From Thelonectria olida (lineage: Eukaryota > Ascomycota > Sordariomycetes > Hypocreales > Nectriaceae), in contig JAGPYM010000006.1 in NCBI GenBank assembly GCA_020736575.1, positions 1,364,001 to 1,428,000 of the forward strand: a DNA stretch of 64,000 bases, in the 5' to 3' direction. The notes below the pieces were generated by a model, which did not search any database, was not told where the DNA came from, and was given only the letters and a program-made list of their open reading frames with translations. The translations under genes were made by a program, and so were the position numbers. This document shows, piece by piece, positions 47,738 to 59,650 of this stretch. The first letter of the stretch is position 1. Every line of letters begins with the position of its first letter.

Positions 47738-48632
47738 AGATAGCAGGCGCGATACAGATAAGTCAGATATTGTGCATTACCGAGAAGAAAGATAGAGGAG
47801 ACATGTCGGCATTGTCAACCCTGTCAACGCAACGCCCCTTGACATTGAGCCCCCAAACCACCTGCATACACAATGCGTCCTAAGGCTCCATCACCAAACC
47901 TACCGAGTCCGTCGATTGGCGAACGCCCACGTTGATCCACGACAATTTCTCACTCGCCTGGAACCTTTGCGTCTTTTGTACGTAACGCGCGACCATGCTT
48001 GCGGCCGCAATCTAGAAGCCATTGGAATGGATTGGTTTTGGGGAAGATCATGTATGTCAGGTAGGTAGGCCAGACAACACGGATCCATGCCCGCCTCCGC
48101 CATCTCATCACAATGCACGATCTCGCCTTAACTTACTCAACCAGGATACATCGGCTTGCATTACCGAAACGCCCGGTCACGAACCCAGCATGTCCGAGCC
48201 TGGGTGTCAAACCTGGTCCTGGAAAATGAGGTACTGGGGCCACAGGCGTTGATGAGCAAGGCTGACTTGCATTATCAGACTTGGTGTGCAGTCAAGCGGT
48301 CTCTTATGTGTGTGCGAAGGATGTGTGGATGATCCGGAGGTTGTCCGTTGTCCGGCAGGCCCCGCCATTGTCCCCTCCTCCGGACCGCACGCCGCCGCTT
48401 GCTTCCTCTTAGAGAGAGCCGGCCCGGCATTCACGACTTCGGAGGACTCCGGATGAACAGTGGAATCACTCGATCAGGGCCTGCAGGAAGTGGGAGAGGG
48501 GAGAGACATATACGCTCTGATTGCCTATTCTTTGAAGCTGCAATTTTCTCTGCAATCCAACCACTCTTCTTGGAGCCCATTATCATTCTTCTTAACTCTC
48601 ACACTCACACACTCACACGGCAGCTGTCGTGA

Positions 48633-49292
48633 CCACATCGACGCTCGGAATGGATTCAGCAAGCATGCGCTCTCATTCTGGGGAATTCTTTTCTTCAAAT
48701 TCAGCCATCCACATGCTCCGACCTAGCCTCACAAGCTGCCATCCTCTTCAACCTGCCCATCCTGGCGCTCCTCATCTCGGACATGCGCACCGTGATTGCA
48801 GAGTACTATTCCCTCCCAAGACGGTTCCTTGCCCGAAGCACCATCTTGACCACCCTCGGCTCGACCGAGACCACTTTCAACACCGGACGCTTTTGACAAG
48901 CCCCCAACGTCGCATACGCCGTCTCGATTGTGCGCATGAACTTTGAGCGTGTCGAGTAAAGGTCAAGCTACGCGTTGTCGTGTTTTTTTTTCTGGATCTG
49001 GATTTGAGGGAATAACGTCGGGATTCAGGAACATGGATGCACGAGAAAGGGGCACTTGATTAGTGATGTTCCACTATCTACACTTCCTTCTGAGTTGGAA
49101 GTGATGTATCCCCGGTACATCCCCAAGGGATCATGTCTTATGGCTAAGGTCTTTGGGTTGTTCGCAAAGCGAGTTGTGCTTGTGCCGAACCCCTTTCGTG
49201 GAAAGCAGCCATGTGTGAAGGTTGATGAGGTTGCGGCCAACAGCACGCGCATCCTCAATCTTGTCAGTGTGACGGAGGAAGAAAAGTACTAG
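48633..49292 (+). pseudogene. Probable gene relic, unrecognised family
   Basis: The plus strand carries two coding-like blocks in one frame. Block 1 contains AAILFNLPILALLISDMRTV and then RFLARSTILTTLGSTETTF, with strong C/G third-position use. It meets an in-frame TGA at 48894-48896 and continues as QAPNVAYAVSIVRMNFERVE to a TAA at 48957. A GTAAAG donor overlaps that stop (exon end 48955). A TTAG acceptor ending at 49063 would join it in frame, over 108 nt, to block 2. Block 2 reads YPRYIPKGSCLMAKVFGLFA, VVLVPNPFRGKQPCVKVDEV, VSVTEEEKY to the TAG at 49290-49292. The internal TGA may have come from CGA by one C-to-T change. No upstream start is evident. It could be a decayed 3' end of a gene or a real gene with unmodelled introns. 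Confidence 0.4.
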
Positions 49293-50606
49293 GGCCATCT
49301 TAAGGTTACGAAATCAAAAGGTTGAGGCCATGCATAGTTCGTTGATGAATAGTAAGATAGGTAGTTTTACTCAAACTGAGCTCGTCGATTCTCCAGTTCG
49401 CTTCTCCGAATAGCCAAAAGTACAAGTCTGCTAGAGGTCAGGTAACGGATTGGGTTGTTGGAGGCTACATAGTCTTCAACAAAGAGATGTATGAATGATG
49501 GCTCGAAAGGGGGAGACGATTCGTTCTGAAGAGGCCCTTGTATAACCAGTCCAGGTCGGCATAATCGAGTCACGATTTGTACATCTCCTCTTGAAGCCCT
49601 CGTAGCCTCGATACTTATAAGCGCAGCGCTTTTCTCGGCCATCTCATCCCTAGTTGTCTACTTCGGAGACAAAATAGTCGTGTCCTGCGTTGCGAAGCAT
49701 GCACATGACACATGTTGGCCATGGCCGTTAGGCATCAGGTTATTTCAATGAACTATGCCAATTCTAGTGAATAGGAAATAATTGACTGACTACCTTCTAT
49801 ATTTCCAAGTTGGATCGTGGAAGTTCCGAAGTAACACGAGGTAGTTGAATAAATCTAACGTCGTCTTTACCACATATTAATCGGCCTCTTGCGTCCATAT
49901 CCCCCGAATTCGACCTCTTAATTCTAATGACCAACATCTCCCACATCCGTGACTGTCCCCGAGATGGGCCAACTTATCAATATGGAGGCCCGCACATGCT
50001 CTGGCTGATCGTTTACTTCCAAGACGGAACCCCCGATGGAACAATGCCACCCCTTCTGGCCAGACATGGGCACGTCGTCAAGATGAAACAGCTTCGCCCG
50101 AAGCGACCCAGATATCCCGTCAACCTGTCCACTCAACAGCGGACTCTCGGCCGGGCTCGACCCTGGACATTTCGCCAGAGCCAAATCATCCGATCCGATC
50201 TGATCAACTACACCAAACAATTCCGCAGTCCAAACCCAGCGCGGAATCTCTCGTCGATCCTCTTATAAGACGCCCAAGCTTCAAGGGCTCGCTGTGGAGC
50301 TGCGTACTGATACAACTTCAGCCGCACTCCTTTAATCGACTCTTTCGACAGCTCCGTCGTGACGCGGATAGAATCGAGGCGAGGGATCTTGTTTCAAAGA
50401 TGCACGGACAAACGAAACGCGGAACACCCGCGCAACGGGGTCGAGACGGACCATTCTGATAGTAGCAGAGGATACCGGGAAGATGGATATAAACACTTGC
50501 GTATGTGTATCAAGATGCAAGCTGATTTCCATCTATTCTCTGTGCCGTGAGCTGCTGGTCCAGCAACACCCATTCCTTCCTTTCAAACCAACCCCCTTTC
50601 GTAAAC

Positions 50607-51987
50607 ATGATGCGTGCAACTATCGCATTATCCCTTCTCCTCGCCGCCGCCGTCCAGGCATGGACGCCTCAGTCGAGAGGTAGCCTACTCACTCCTCTCC
50701 CTCATTTATATAGCTAACATGAAGACCCCCTAGCTGCCGCTCTCGACAACGGCGAGCACCTCACACCCAGATGGCTCTCCTCCGCCTCCTCCAAGATCCG
50801 CGGCGTCAACCTCGGCTCCCACTTCATCGTCGAGCGCTGGATGGCCGAGTCCTCGTGGGAAAAGATGGGCTGCGCCGCCTACAACGACGAGTGGGCGTGC
50901 GTCGAGGGCATCGGCCAGGCCGCCGCCGACAAGGCGTTTGCCGAGCACTGGGCGACGTGGACCACGGAAGCCGACATCGAGCAGATGGCGAGTCTCGGGC
51001 TCAACGCCGTGCGCATCCCCGTCGGCTTCTGGATGCACGAGGACATCGTCGCCGCCGACGAGCACTACCCGCGCGGCGGCATCTGGCACCTCGACCGCGT
51101 CGTCGGCTGGTGCAAGAAGTACGGGCTGTACGTCATTGTCGACCTGCACGCGGCGCCGGGCTCGCAGTCTCCCAACGAGCAGTTCACCGGCCATGTGAGT
51201 CCTCACTCCTTCGTCTAATGCAAAGCCCGCCCCTGACTTGAACCGCGCAGTCCGTACCGGACCCAGGCTTCTACACGCCGGAAAACTACGAGCGGGCGTA
51301 CAAGTTCCTCGAGTGGATGACCAAGCGCATCCACGTCAACGGAAACTACACGACCGTCGGCATGCTCCAGGTCCTCAACGAGCCCGTCCACGTCGCCGCG
51401 TGGAAGGACGATGCCGCCGACATGATTGAGAACTTCTACCCAGGGGCCTACGGCCGCATCCAGGCCATGGAAGGCTACCTGTCCGTCGCCAAGGCAGACC
51501 GTCTACATATTCAGTTCATGGTGCGTCCCCCCTTTCCAAAGCCTCATCTCATCACTGACCAAAAGAACAGGGCACATCGTGGGGCTCGGGCGACCCGCGA
51601 ACAAACCTCACCGACACCTCACACGCCTTCTTCGACGCCCACCGGTACCTCTCCTTCGACTCCCGCATCGCCGGGACAAAGGAGGCCTACATCTCCGCCG
51701 CCTGCGCGGACGACATGGGCTCCGACGTGTTTGTCGGCGAGTGGTCCCTTTCCGTCAACAGCACGCTCAAGAACACGGCTGAGTTCTCCATCGATGGCCA
51801 GGAGACGTGGTACCGCAGCTACTGGGCGGCCCAGGCGCAGTCGTTTGAAAAATCCGACGGCTGGTTCTTCTGGTCGTGGAAGTGTGACGGCACCGGCGAC
51901 GACTGGCGCTGGTGCTACAAGGCTGCTGTGGCCGCGGGTGTTATTCCTGATGATGCTGCCAAGGCGGGTAGCTTGAGTCCCTGCTGA
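50607..51987 (+). CDS. Secreted GH5 beta-glucanase (endo-beta-1,6-glucanase type)
   Basis: The model is join(50607..50679,50734..51194,51251..51520,51571..51987), 406 residues, with introns of 54, 56 and 50 nt. MMRATIALSLLLAAAVQA is a signal peptide. A second ATG at 50610 is an equally good start. The GH5 barrel begins at SKIRGVNLGSHFIVERWM. Family motifs include LNAVRIPVGFWM, YVIVDLHAAPGSQ and VLNEP with the acid/base glutamate at about E222. AHRYLSFD follows, then VFVGEWS with the nucleophile glutamate at about E325. Paired cysteines (KMGC, WAC, SAAC, WKCDG, WCY) suit an extracellular enzyme. The RGVNLGSxFIVExWM start and overall length match fungal glucan endo-1,6-beta-glucosidases, which act on fungal wall glucan in remodelling or mycoparasitism. 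Exo-1,3-glucanase is the alternative. Confidence 0.9.
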
Positions 51988-52564
51988 GGTGATTAGCGAC
52001 GTGTTGGTAGATATGCGTCTTCTTAGAGAAAAAAATACATCAAGATTTGCATGCTGGCTAGGTCATGGCAACAAGGGGCAATGAGGACCAGCACATAACG
52101 TCTAGTTACATGATGCAGCCAGAACGAGACTTGCCATCGAGGAACGTCCTTCGCATTAACTCAAAAAGTATGTCTTACAGGCACAACTTCACCTTGCAAC
52201 GAACTTTGCCATACAAATGGATACAAGGTTACGAACACTTTTGATCCTCCCGTAGCACGGCTAGACTAACTCTCTTAATGTCAGCAAATCCTCCATTGTT
52301 CGTATCTTTCTGCATGCTCTCTAGGCAAATCAATCCTACATTGCGACTGATTTGTCTACCCTCGCATGGTTTTTTATTGGATATTTGTCCTTTTGCCTCT
52401 TTTCTTCCTTCAGAGTTTTGTTTTCCCTATGCTCCCTTGCCCTGTCATTACCCGGTTATGTCGAATACCGTCTTGTTCCCGCCTCCATTCGGAAATCAAT
52501 CGCTGAACTCCCTCTCGGCAAAGAAACAAAATGGGTTAACATTAATATGTTGGGGCGAAGTCAT
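51988..52564. other. Intergenic, convergent 3' ends of GH5 and Taf14 genes
   Basis: AT-richer sequence with no coding frame I would support. It should contain both 3' UTRs. Confidence 0.6.
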
Positions 52565-53694
52565 TTAGGTCACAAGGCCCTTCTTGGACTTTGGCGGAGC
52601 TTGTCAGCCGGTCTTCTCATAAGAGTTTCGAAATGAGCATTCATTGCTTACCAGATGATCCCAGAGTTTGGTGGAGAGATTTTCGGGCATAGTATAGAGA
52701 TCGATTGAGAACTCTCCGGCTTGAGTCAAGTCATCCACTATTAGCTCGCCACATATATCAACCAAGGAAAAGCTAAAGGGAACTCGGGAAGGGGAGAAGG
52801 AGAGGAAGGAGAGAAAAGTGACTTACCCTCTACATCACTTCTAATGTAAGTATCGGGGCCCTTGTTCTCGTTAATGAGTTGGATCACGCGTAGGAGGTCC
52901 TCCTCCTCGAGCTTCTCCAGAGCCTCGGCGATCTTCTCATAGTCGAACTTCTGGGCGCTCTTCTTGGTAGCAACGCCCTTTTTCTTGGCACGGTGGTCCT
53001 CGTCGTTGGGGAGAGGTCCCGTCTCGCGCAGACGCTCCTGCAGAGCTTGGGAGGGGTTCTTGAAAACGACGTTGTGCGTAATCTCGTACTTGTTTTTGCC
53101 AAAGTTGAGATCCTGGATGATGGGAGCGAGCTTCGTCTTCTCTGTGGTGTAGCAGTCGATACTGAAGTCGAACTCACCCCAACCCTCGTTGGTGCAGGTA
53201 AAAGGTGGTTTGGTAAATGCTGTGGCTGGTCAGCAGCCGGGAAGCGATGAAGAGAGCAAGATATCAAGGGTATTGCATACTCTGAGTAGGGTTCTCAAAA
53301 GTAGGATGCAGGTTGTAAACAACCTTGGTAAAGACGTCAGCAGGACGTTCATTTCCGTCCTCGTCGAGCAGGAAAAGCTTCAGGCTCCATTCTCGGATGG
53401 GAAAGTTCTCAATCGGAGCCTTCTCGGTGCTGTTATGCATGAATCATTAGCATTGGCGAGATTCGAAGGCCTTGTCATGTGCGCGAGGCTAGTTGCCGAG
53501 CGAGGGTCCTCGTCTTCCTCCTCGTCGGGAACAACCGGTGGACAGGGAAGAGAAGGGAACGACACTTACACGACATGTTGTTCAGTGACAACCCTGACTT
53601 TGCGCTGTAAATCGTTAGGACCGTGTGCTGGTTCAGCTTGGCTTTGCCTGCGCTTGCGAGACACTGGGGCGCGGCGAGCTCGCGGCTTGGGCAT
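52565..53694 (-). CDS. TAF14: YEATS-domain protein Taf14 (TFIID/TFIIF/chromatin complexes)
   Basis: The model is complement(join(52565..52588,52652..52719,52827..53219,53281..53429,53570..53694)), 252 residues. Introns are 140, 61, 107 and 63 nt. Joined exons read RKVRVVTEQHVV-TEKAPIENFPIREWS, ENPTQ-TFTKPPFTCTNEGWGEFDF, SDVE-AGEFSIDLYTMPENLS and LWDHL-SKKGLVT. The YEATS fold spans about residues 30-160 and reads acylated lysines on histone H3. The C-terminal helical part (KIAEALEKLEEEDLLRVIQL) is the ET-like domain that binds partner peptides in TFIID, TFIIF, INO80 and SWI/SNF. Two ends are uncertain. A 60-nt in-frame segment in exon 1 (donor GTGTCT, branch CCTAAC, acceptor ACAG) could be a further intron, giving 232 residues. 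The last acceptor has two adjacent AAG choices, differing by two codons. Confidence 0.9.
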
Positions 53695-56600
53695 GGTTGT
53701 GGTGTCGAAGGCAAGGCAACAGTGTGGTGGGGTGTTATATGTGCAGGCGGGAGAAGTTGGTTGTGCGTTTGGTGGTTGTGCGACAGTCGGGCATGTGTAG
53801 TTGATACACAAAAACGAAAGGCAGCAACGGGAAGGGTTTCGAGGAAATGGTCGCAGCAATGAAAAGGCGGCGGCGTTTTGGGTTGGGGTGATGGAGGCCG
53901 GCGATGGTGATAACAGTGACGAAGGGCTTGTTGAAAGGCGGTCGAGTGGGCAAAGCGAAGCAGCAGAGCAGGAGAAGCAGAGGCGCGAACACAAGAACGC
54001 GTGCAATGCGTCGTGCTTGTGCCACGAGCATTGTCAACTGCTGCCAGCTGTCAAGCACCTGGCAATTGACACTGACTTGTCGTCCCGTCTTCTCCTTCAG
54101 TCGTGATCCATTATCGCGCCCTCTCTCTTTTCTGCCTCTCTCCCTCTCACTCGCTCCTCTCACATGTCCACTCAAGGCGAAGTGAGTCGCCCAACGCAAA
54201 TGCCACCTCCGCCCAACGCGAATCACCAACGAAGCCAGAGAAGGGATGACATAGGGAACCGAGAGAAGAAGCGTCAAGCAGCGAGTCAGCCATGGAAAGA
54301 CCACGACCGACGAGACGACGTGCGCACCAGCCGGAAAATCAAGCAAACAGACCAGAGGACAGGCGGAGATGAGGGGAACGAAGCATGCATGGCAAGACAC
54401 ACAAGCAACATCATGACAGCGACAACGGCAAAGGACAAACATGGATGGAAACGGGAACGGGACAAGAACCAAAGCAAAAGGGAAAGGGAACGTCACCACT
54501 CACCTCAACCAACATCTTGACGTCGATGCAAAGTATCCCTTCTCTTTTGACGAAAAGAAGCCCCAAGCAAAAAAGCACAGCGAACAAGATGCAAACAGCC
54601 CAGGAAAAAAACGCCCTCCAAGACTCACACACTTCGATCAGACGAACGGGAGGCGGATGGCGGGTGGTGGGTTCGGGCTGGGTTACAAAGAACAAGACAA
54701 GACAAGACAGGGAACAACAATCCTTCCTTAACACAGCGAGGAGCGCGGCGGGAAAAGATCGGTCGGACGGCGTCGGCGGCGGCGGCGTCCTCTTTCGGCG
54801 GACAGGTTTCCAATTTTTTTGTGGACGCGGGGGGTCTTTGGCAAAAGAGTATTCTTGCTTTGGTGCCGGGGTGCGAAGGCAATAAAAGGCGTGGGAAGAG
54901 AAGAAGATGGGGATGGGGATGGAGATGGGGATGGGGAGGGAGAGGAAGAGAAGGGGAGAGACGGGAGCGAGAGAAGTGGAAGGCAAGGGTCCAGAGAAGT
55001 TAAAGGTGGGCGTCGCGTCGACCGGGTTTTCCACAGAGGAGAGGACCTGAGGAGCGCAGCAGCAGCAGCAAGTGCGCGGCACTACAGCACTACTCGCAGC
55101 ATGGAACTCGGGCAGTCAGTAATTAAGGTATTCGCACTTTGTCTTCGTACCGGCCGTGCAGAGGTCCAAACTTTGACAATGGAGCGAGGACGAAGACTTG
55201 ACTGCCTGAGAGAGACAGCCCCGTGAACATGAAGCGACAACGGACGGCACCAGGGACGACGGACGAACAAGGAGGCTGAGACCACCAGCGTCCGCTCAGT
55301 GGACACTCCTCACAGTCACTCTGCGGCATTGACTGCAACCTCTTACACCCACTACCCGCCTGGCTAAGGAGGCAGGTACCGAGCCTCCATTTCAAAACTC
55401 AGCTCTGTCCCGGGCCTCTCCCCAAGCCCCCAGATCTCGGTACCTACCTAGGTAGGCATCCGGTCACTTCGTCCCGCGTGCCCTCCATCGACTAAATGGA
55501 AGTAACCAAGTAACAGCATCAATTGACAAGTAAGTACCTTTTAACTAGAACATCAGCGCACACCTAGAGATTGTGTGTCTCCCGTCCTAGGACTCGGACC
55601 CCACCATGTCCATCCAGCTGAAGGATTTGATCCAAGAGCTAAGACTACGAATACAAAGTACCTGTTGACCATCCGTCCGTCACACAAAGATATTGGCTCT
55701 CCTACAAGACTCTCTCCCTCAAAAACATTGGCACGTCCACGGAAGTCTTCCATTTTTTTCTTCTTCTTTTTTTAGCAACAGCCCGCTGTCGGGAGGTCTC
55801 TCCGGGCAAAGAAAAAAACAACTTCAAAGAAGAGAGCCCCCACCCGTTGCTCTGGTCTCGAAAATGCGCCACCACCAACCACATGGACTTATGTTCAGCC
55901 ACCCGTCTTCTTCCCCGATCCTGATTTGATGTGAAATGTACGAATACCCCGGGCTTCAAAGAGGTACTTCGACAAATATGTAGATGCTCCGTAGATATTC
56001 GTATGAATAGTCAGTGCTGGAGAAAGGACGCTGCTTTACCCAAATGCATCCGTCCCTGTGGCTCAGTCACCTCATTCCACATTGTACAAACCTCCACCGC
56101 TCATTCCTTTGACTTGACTCAACTTCATGATCAACCACTTCCACATCCCACATAACGAGGTAGGAACTCAGGGTTCTGAGACAACGAGTCACGGCCTTTA
56201 CCACGTGTTGTGCAGCTACCACACCACTTTACATAACATACACTCTCAAGCATAATTCACTCCCGGGGGAAACAAAGTCTATCTAATTTTTTTTAACTGC
56301 AAGGTGCTGTGTGTGATCTCATGCTCATAATGCTATCCATCCATCCCTGCGCCAAACCGCCTAGAGGCGAACTCCAGTTGGTGACGTTGCCTTGTGGGTG
56401 CTCTCCTCCCATTCCGCTCTTTCCATCATCTTTCCTCCATTCCGTCCCGTCCTCGAACAACTTCCAAGCACGGGTTGAGGGGGGTCGTATGCATGTGGGT
56501 GTGTCGTCGTGTGTAAAGGGAATTGTGCAAATGTATCTTGTGTAATATGGGGGATTGGGGCTGTTGGAATTGGTAGACGAGGTCATCGAACGTCTTTGTC

Positions 56601-56753
56601 GAGTATCGATTTCCGAACGTACTGCTGTGACGTGGTTGGGGAATGATCGGGCGCCAGGATGAACACAAAGGGGATTACGACTACATCTGTCAAGATACCC
56701 CATCACGCATCCAGGCCGAGCCCGCAAGGGGTGATATGGCAAATAGAGTCCGC
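53695..56753. other. Intergenic upstream of Taf14 (3 kb)
   Basis: Strand-asymmetric sequence. The plus strand is purine-rich over 54200-55000, giving long but low-complexity minus-strand frames rich in F, P, L and C that I do not accept as genes. A G-run array lies at 54909-54940. Nothing gene-like was found to 56753, which holds the RanBP1 3' UTR. Confidence 0.5.
54909..54940 (+). other. Potential G-quadruplex: four GGGG runs with short loops
   Basis: Runs of four G occur at 54909-54912, 54915-54918, 54927-54930 and 54933-54936, with a GGG at 54938-54940. Loops are 2, 8 and 2 bases. This meets the usual folding rule on the plus strand. It lies about 1.2 kb upstream of the Taf14 start, on the template-opposite strand. 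Confidence 0.6.
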
Positions 56754-58002
56754 TTAAGCAGCCTCCTCGGTCACGGCATCGGCCTCGCCCTCATCGGCCT
56801 TCTTGAAGATCTCCTCATTCTCCTTCTGCGCCTTGATGAACGAATCCTTAAAAGCGTTGGCGTCTGGAAGATGAATCGTTAGCACCTAAACAAGCAGCGT
56901 GGTTATTGGAGTACGTACTGTCGGAGTTGGCAAATCGGATGGCCAGGGTCACGGCCTCGGGCTCGCCCTCGCTGACATCGGCAGCAGCATTCCACACCCA
57001 GCTGCGGTCGGAGCCGACGTTGGGAGAGAGCTTCATCTCCGGGACAACTGCACCGAGTTAGATAAACCACACATCTACACACACATAACCCTTTCAACAC
57101 ATACCGTAGTGGTTGGCGCAGACCTTGAGGGTCTTGTCACGACGCATGACCAGGCGGGTCTTGCCGTTCTCCTTGTGCTTGAGGAGGCGAACATCGCCAG
57201 TGCCTCGCTCCTTCCATTCGCTGGATTCCTTCACGAACTTGAACAGCTTGGCGCGCATCTTGAAAACCTGCTCCTCCGACTCCTCGTTGGTCTTGGTCTC
57301 GACCTTCTCGGTCAGCTTGATGACGGGCTCGAAGTGGACGTCCTCCGACTCGGGGGCTTCCTATACAAAGAGCGTCAGTCAATGATCCATCTCGCACGAA
57401 ATAATTCACCACACGTCGCAGTATCCGTTCGTCTCGTAGTCAGGGGGGTAATACATACATCTTCACCCTTGGCCTCGCGCTGAGCCTTGGCGCTGCCAGA
57501 GACATCGCCACGATCCTCGTCCTCCTTCTTCTCCTTCTTGGCACCACCGCCGAACATCGAGAAAACAGAAGAGGAAATGACGGGCTTCTCCTAAATAACA
57601 CCATGTTAGCACGTAAAATGCTCATCTCGGTCCCGCGAAAGCGACACAAGACGATTAGGAATGTGATGTGTCAACACGAGGCCTTCTAGGAGCATGTTCG
57701 GGTTGCGCAAGCGAGTCAGAGGCACTACATCTCAACCAGACCGCAAGACAGCAGTCAGGCGTCAAAGAGGCCCGACGACACCAGATAGCGCACCGGTTGA
57801 CAAATGCCCGCTTCCAACCTTATCCTAAACGATGACGAAGAAGTGTATTCCCCCGCCTCGTCGACCGCTCGATGCGATGTCGTCAAAACCAAACTTCCCG
57901 CTTTGCACGTACCTCGGTGGTCTCGGGCTTGGTCTCCTCAACCTTGGTCTCTTCGACCTTGGTCTCGTCGACCTTGGGCTCGGTGGGTTGCTCGGCAGAC
58001 AT
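56754..58002 (-). CDS. YRB1: Ran-binding protein 1 (Yrb1/RanBP1)
   Basis: The model is complement(join(56754..56863,56919..57047,57105..57360,57459..57590,57913..58002)), 238 residues. Introns are 322, 98, 57 and 55 nt; the first is unusually long for this window. Exon 1 encodes [20 protein letters not shown], a five-residue KVEET-type repeat in an acidic leader. The Ran-binding domain covers about 80-205 and shows [69 protein letters not shown] and [15 protein letters not shown]. It binds RanGTP and, with RanGAP, drives GTP hydrolysis on export complexes in the cytoplasm. The C-terminal tail ([20 protein letters not shown]) is helical and acidic, as in yeast Yrb1. All five exons join in frame. 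Confidence 0.95.
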
Positions 58003-59650
58003 CTTTATCGGTGTGTAATATCGAAATCTGCGTCATCTTCCGTTAGTCTCTCGCTCTCATCGAGGTATTATCATGAATCGTCTTTGACCCCTCTTCCCCC
58101 TCCACCACCAGGCTCAACAACAATCTTGGTGCCAGGGCAGGGGCCTGACCAGAAAGGCGGGGAAAACAGAAAAAAAAGAACACAAGCACAGAGCGCGAGG
58201 GAATCGAAGCCGTTGAGGGAAAGTCAAAAAAGGACGAAACTTACTAGAGAAGAGCAAAAACTAAGACCGTCGTTGCAGCGTTGGGGGAAGTGGACTTGAT
58301 GCAAGAAAGGGCGAGACCGTTGTGCGTTTGCGGAAGATGGGAGGTTTTGTCTGGTGATTGCTCCTCCCCTCCCCTTCGCCGCCCAAAGAGAAATGCCCAC
58401 TCGATTGCCCCTCCTTTTTTTCCCTTCCTCCCAACTCCCCTCCTTTTGGGCTGGGCTCGTTCTTTGTAGCCCTTCCATTGGTTTGGTCGCTCGCGCAAGT
58501 TACCCCACTGCAGCATTGCAACTGCCTGCTCAACCTACAAATACAGAGCAAATGCACGCCATGCACCGGGCACAGACAGAAGCTCGTTCATTAAGATGCC
58601 TTCCACCGAGAAGAGCTGGTGCCTAGCAGGAAAATTACAAGTTAATTACCAAGCATGTGATTGGACTCTTCAACCCATCTCAGGCACCAAAGCAAGTCAC
58701 TCATCCACCGACATTTGCGTACTAAGCACGTAGTAACTACCTAAGCGGTGCTTTTGCCCTGTGTGAGATTGCATGTGGGGGGCCGGGCGGTGGCGGCATG
58801 GCAGCTTAGGCTGGCTTAGCTTGACGGAGCCACCTGAATGACTTCAATGATAGTTATCAGTCATCATTTATAGCAAATTCACGCCAAACTCCTTTTCGAG
58901 TTTCCGCTGTGAGATAGAATGAAGATTCGAAACAGTGCCTCTTTATTCAATCATGTTAGATAGGCTACGCACTATTACTCATAGAATATCGTGCCGGAAA
59001 AAAAAGGTCTCGCTCTATGCTTGATCACCCTCAGCCTCGCAGTTATGAACTTTGAACGCTTTCTCAGTCCCCTTCAAGCTATTAGCTACGTTTTTAGGTA
59101 GCATGATTATAGGCTCCTCACTACATACCTACTCGTGTATCGTAGACTGCGACTGATTCCCTTCATTCACCTCTCTATAACCCTCTTCAGCCATACCTCT
59201 CTCTTTGGAGACTCTGAAAAGATAATGGGCTGACTTGGTCACAGCCTAGTAATGTTATCCTAGGTTTTCAATACACCTTCCTTCCCATTTTCCATTTTGT
59301 TTTGTTCCCGTGTAGCTCATCTTCATCTTACATCCCATTCCCCCATATCAAGTACATATATACTCCATTCTGGAGGCACATCAAGAAATCTGGACAACCA
59401 AGGAAATCGCGGAGGGGAATTGAGTATTCATAAGTCAAAACAAAAAGTCCGTTAAAAAGAAAAAGAAAGAGAGAACGGGCAAAAGCAACACAAGACCCTG
59501 TCTACATCATAGTGTTAAGACCCAAAACTCCAAGTCCGTGCCATGAGTTCTCCATAACCTCACGATTGCCTTCCCGAATCCCGATGCGTGGCGTGACCTC
59601 GAGTCAATGAAATGAGAACATGAATAGAGAAATTTGCAAATATTACCCCC
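58003..59650. other. Intergenic: RanBP1 promoter and 3' side of membrane-protein gene
   Basis: Pyrimidine-rich on the plus strand at about 58360-58450. AT-richer, with several runs of A and T, at 58850-59500. No supportable gene or RNA gene. Confidence 0.55.

Larger units (their letters stand above)
44579..50606. other. Long gene-poor interval upstream of the Zn2Cys6 gene (6 kb)
   Basis: The first kilobase upstream of 44578 is GC-rich with open but low-complexity frames, fitting a long leader. The most protein-like signal is a relic at 48633-49292 (+), listed separately. Two weaker frames are noted: 49367-49642 (-, 91 codons with an ATG) and 49927-50268 (+, 113 codons). Neither resembles a family I know, and codon bias is weak. 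No tRNA or transposon is recognisable. Confidence 0.5.

Noticed and set aside
50730..51206. 158-codon minus-strand frame inside the GH5 gene
   Set aside because: It is a shadow of the high GC3 coding strand of the glucanase; the plus strand has catalytic motifs and introns.
53735..55082. Two long minus-strand frames (254 and 223 codons) upstream of Taf14
   Set aside because: Repetitive F/P/L/C composition produced by the purine/pyrimidine asymmetry of the region. They overlap each other and have no recognisable domain.
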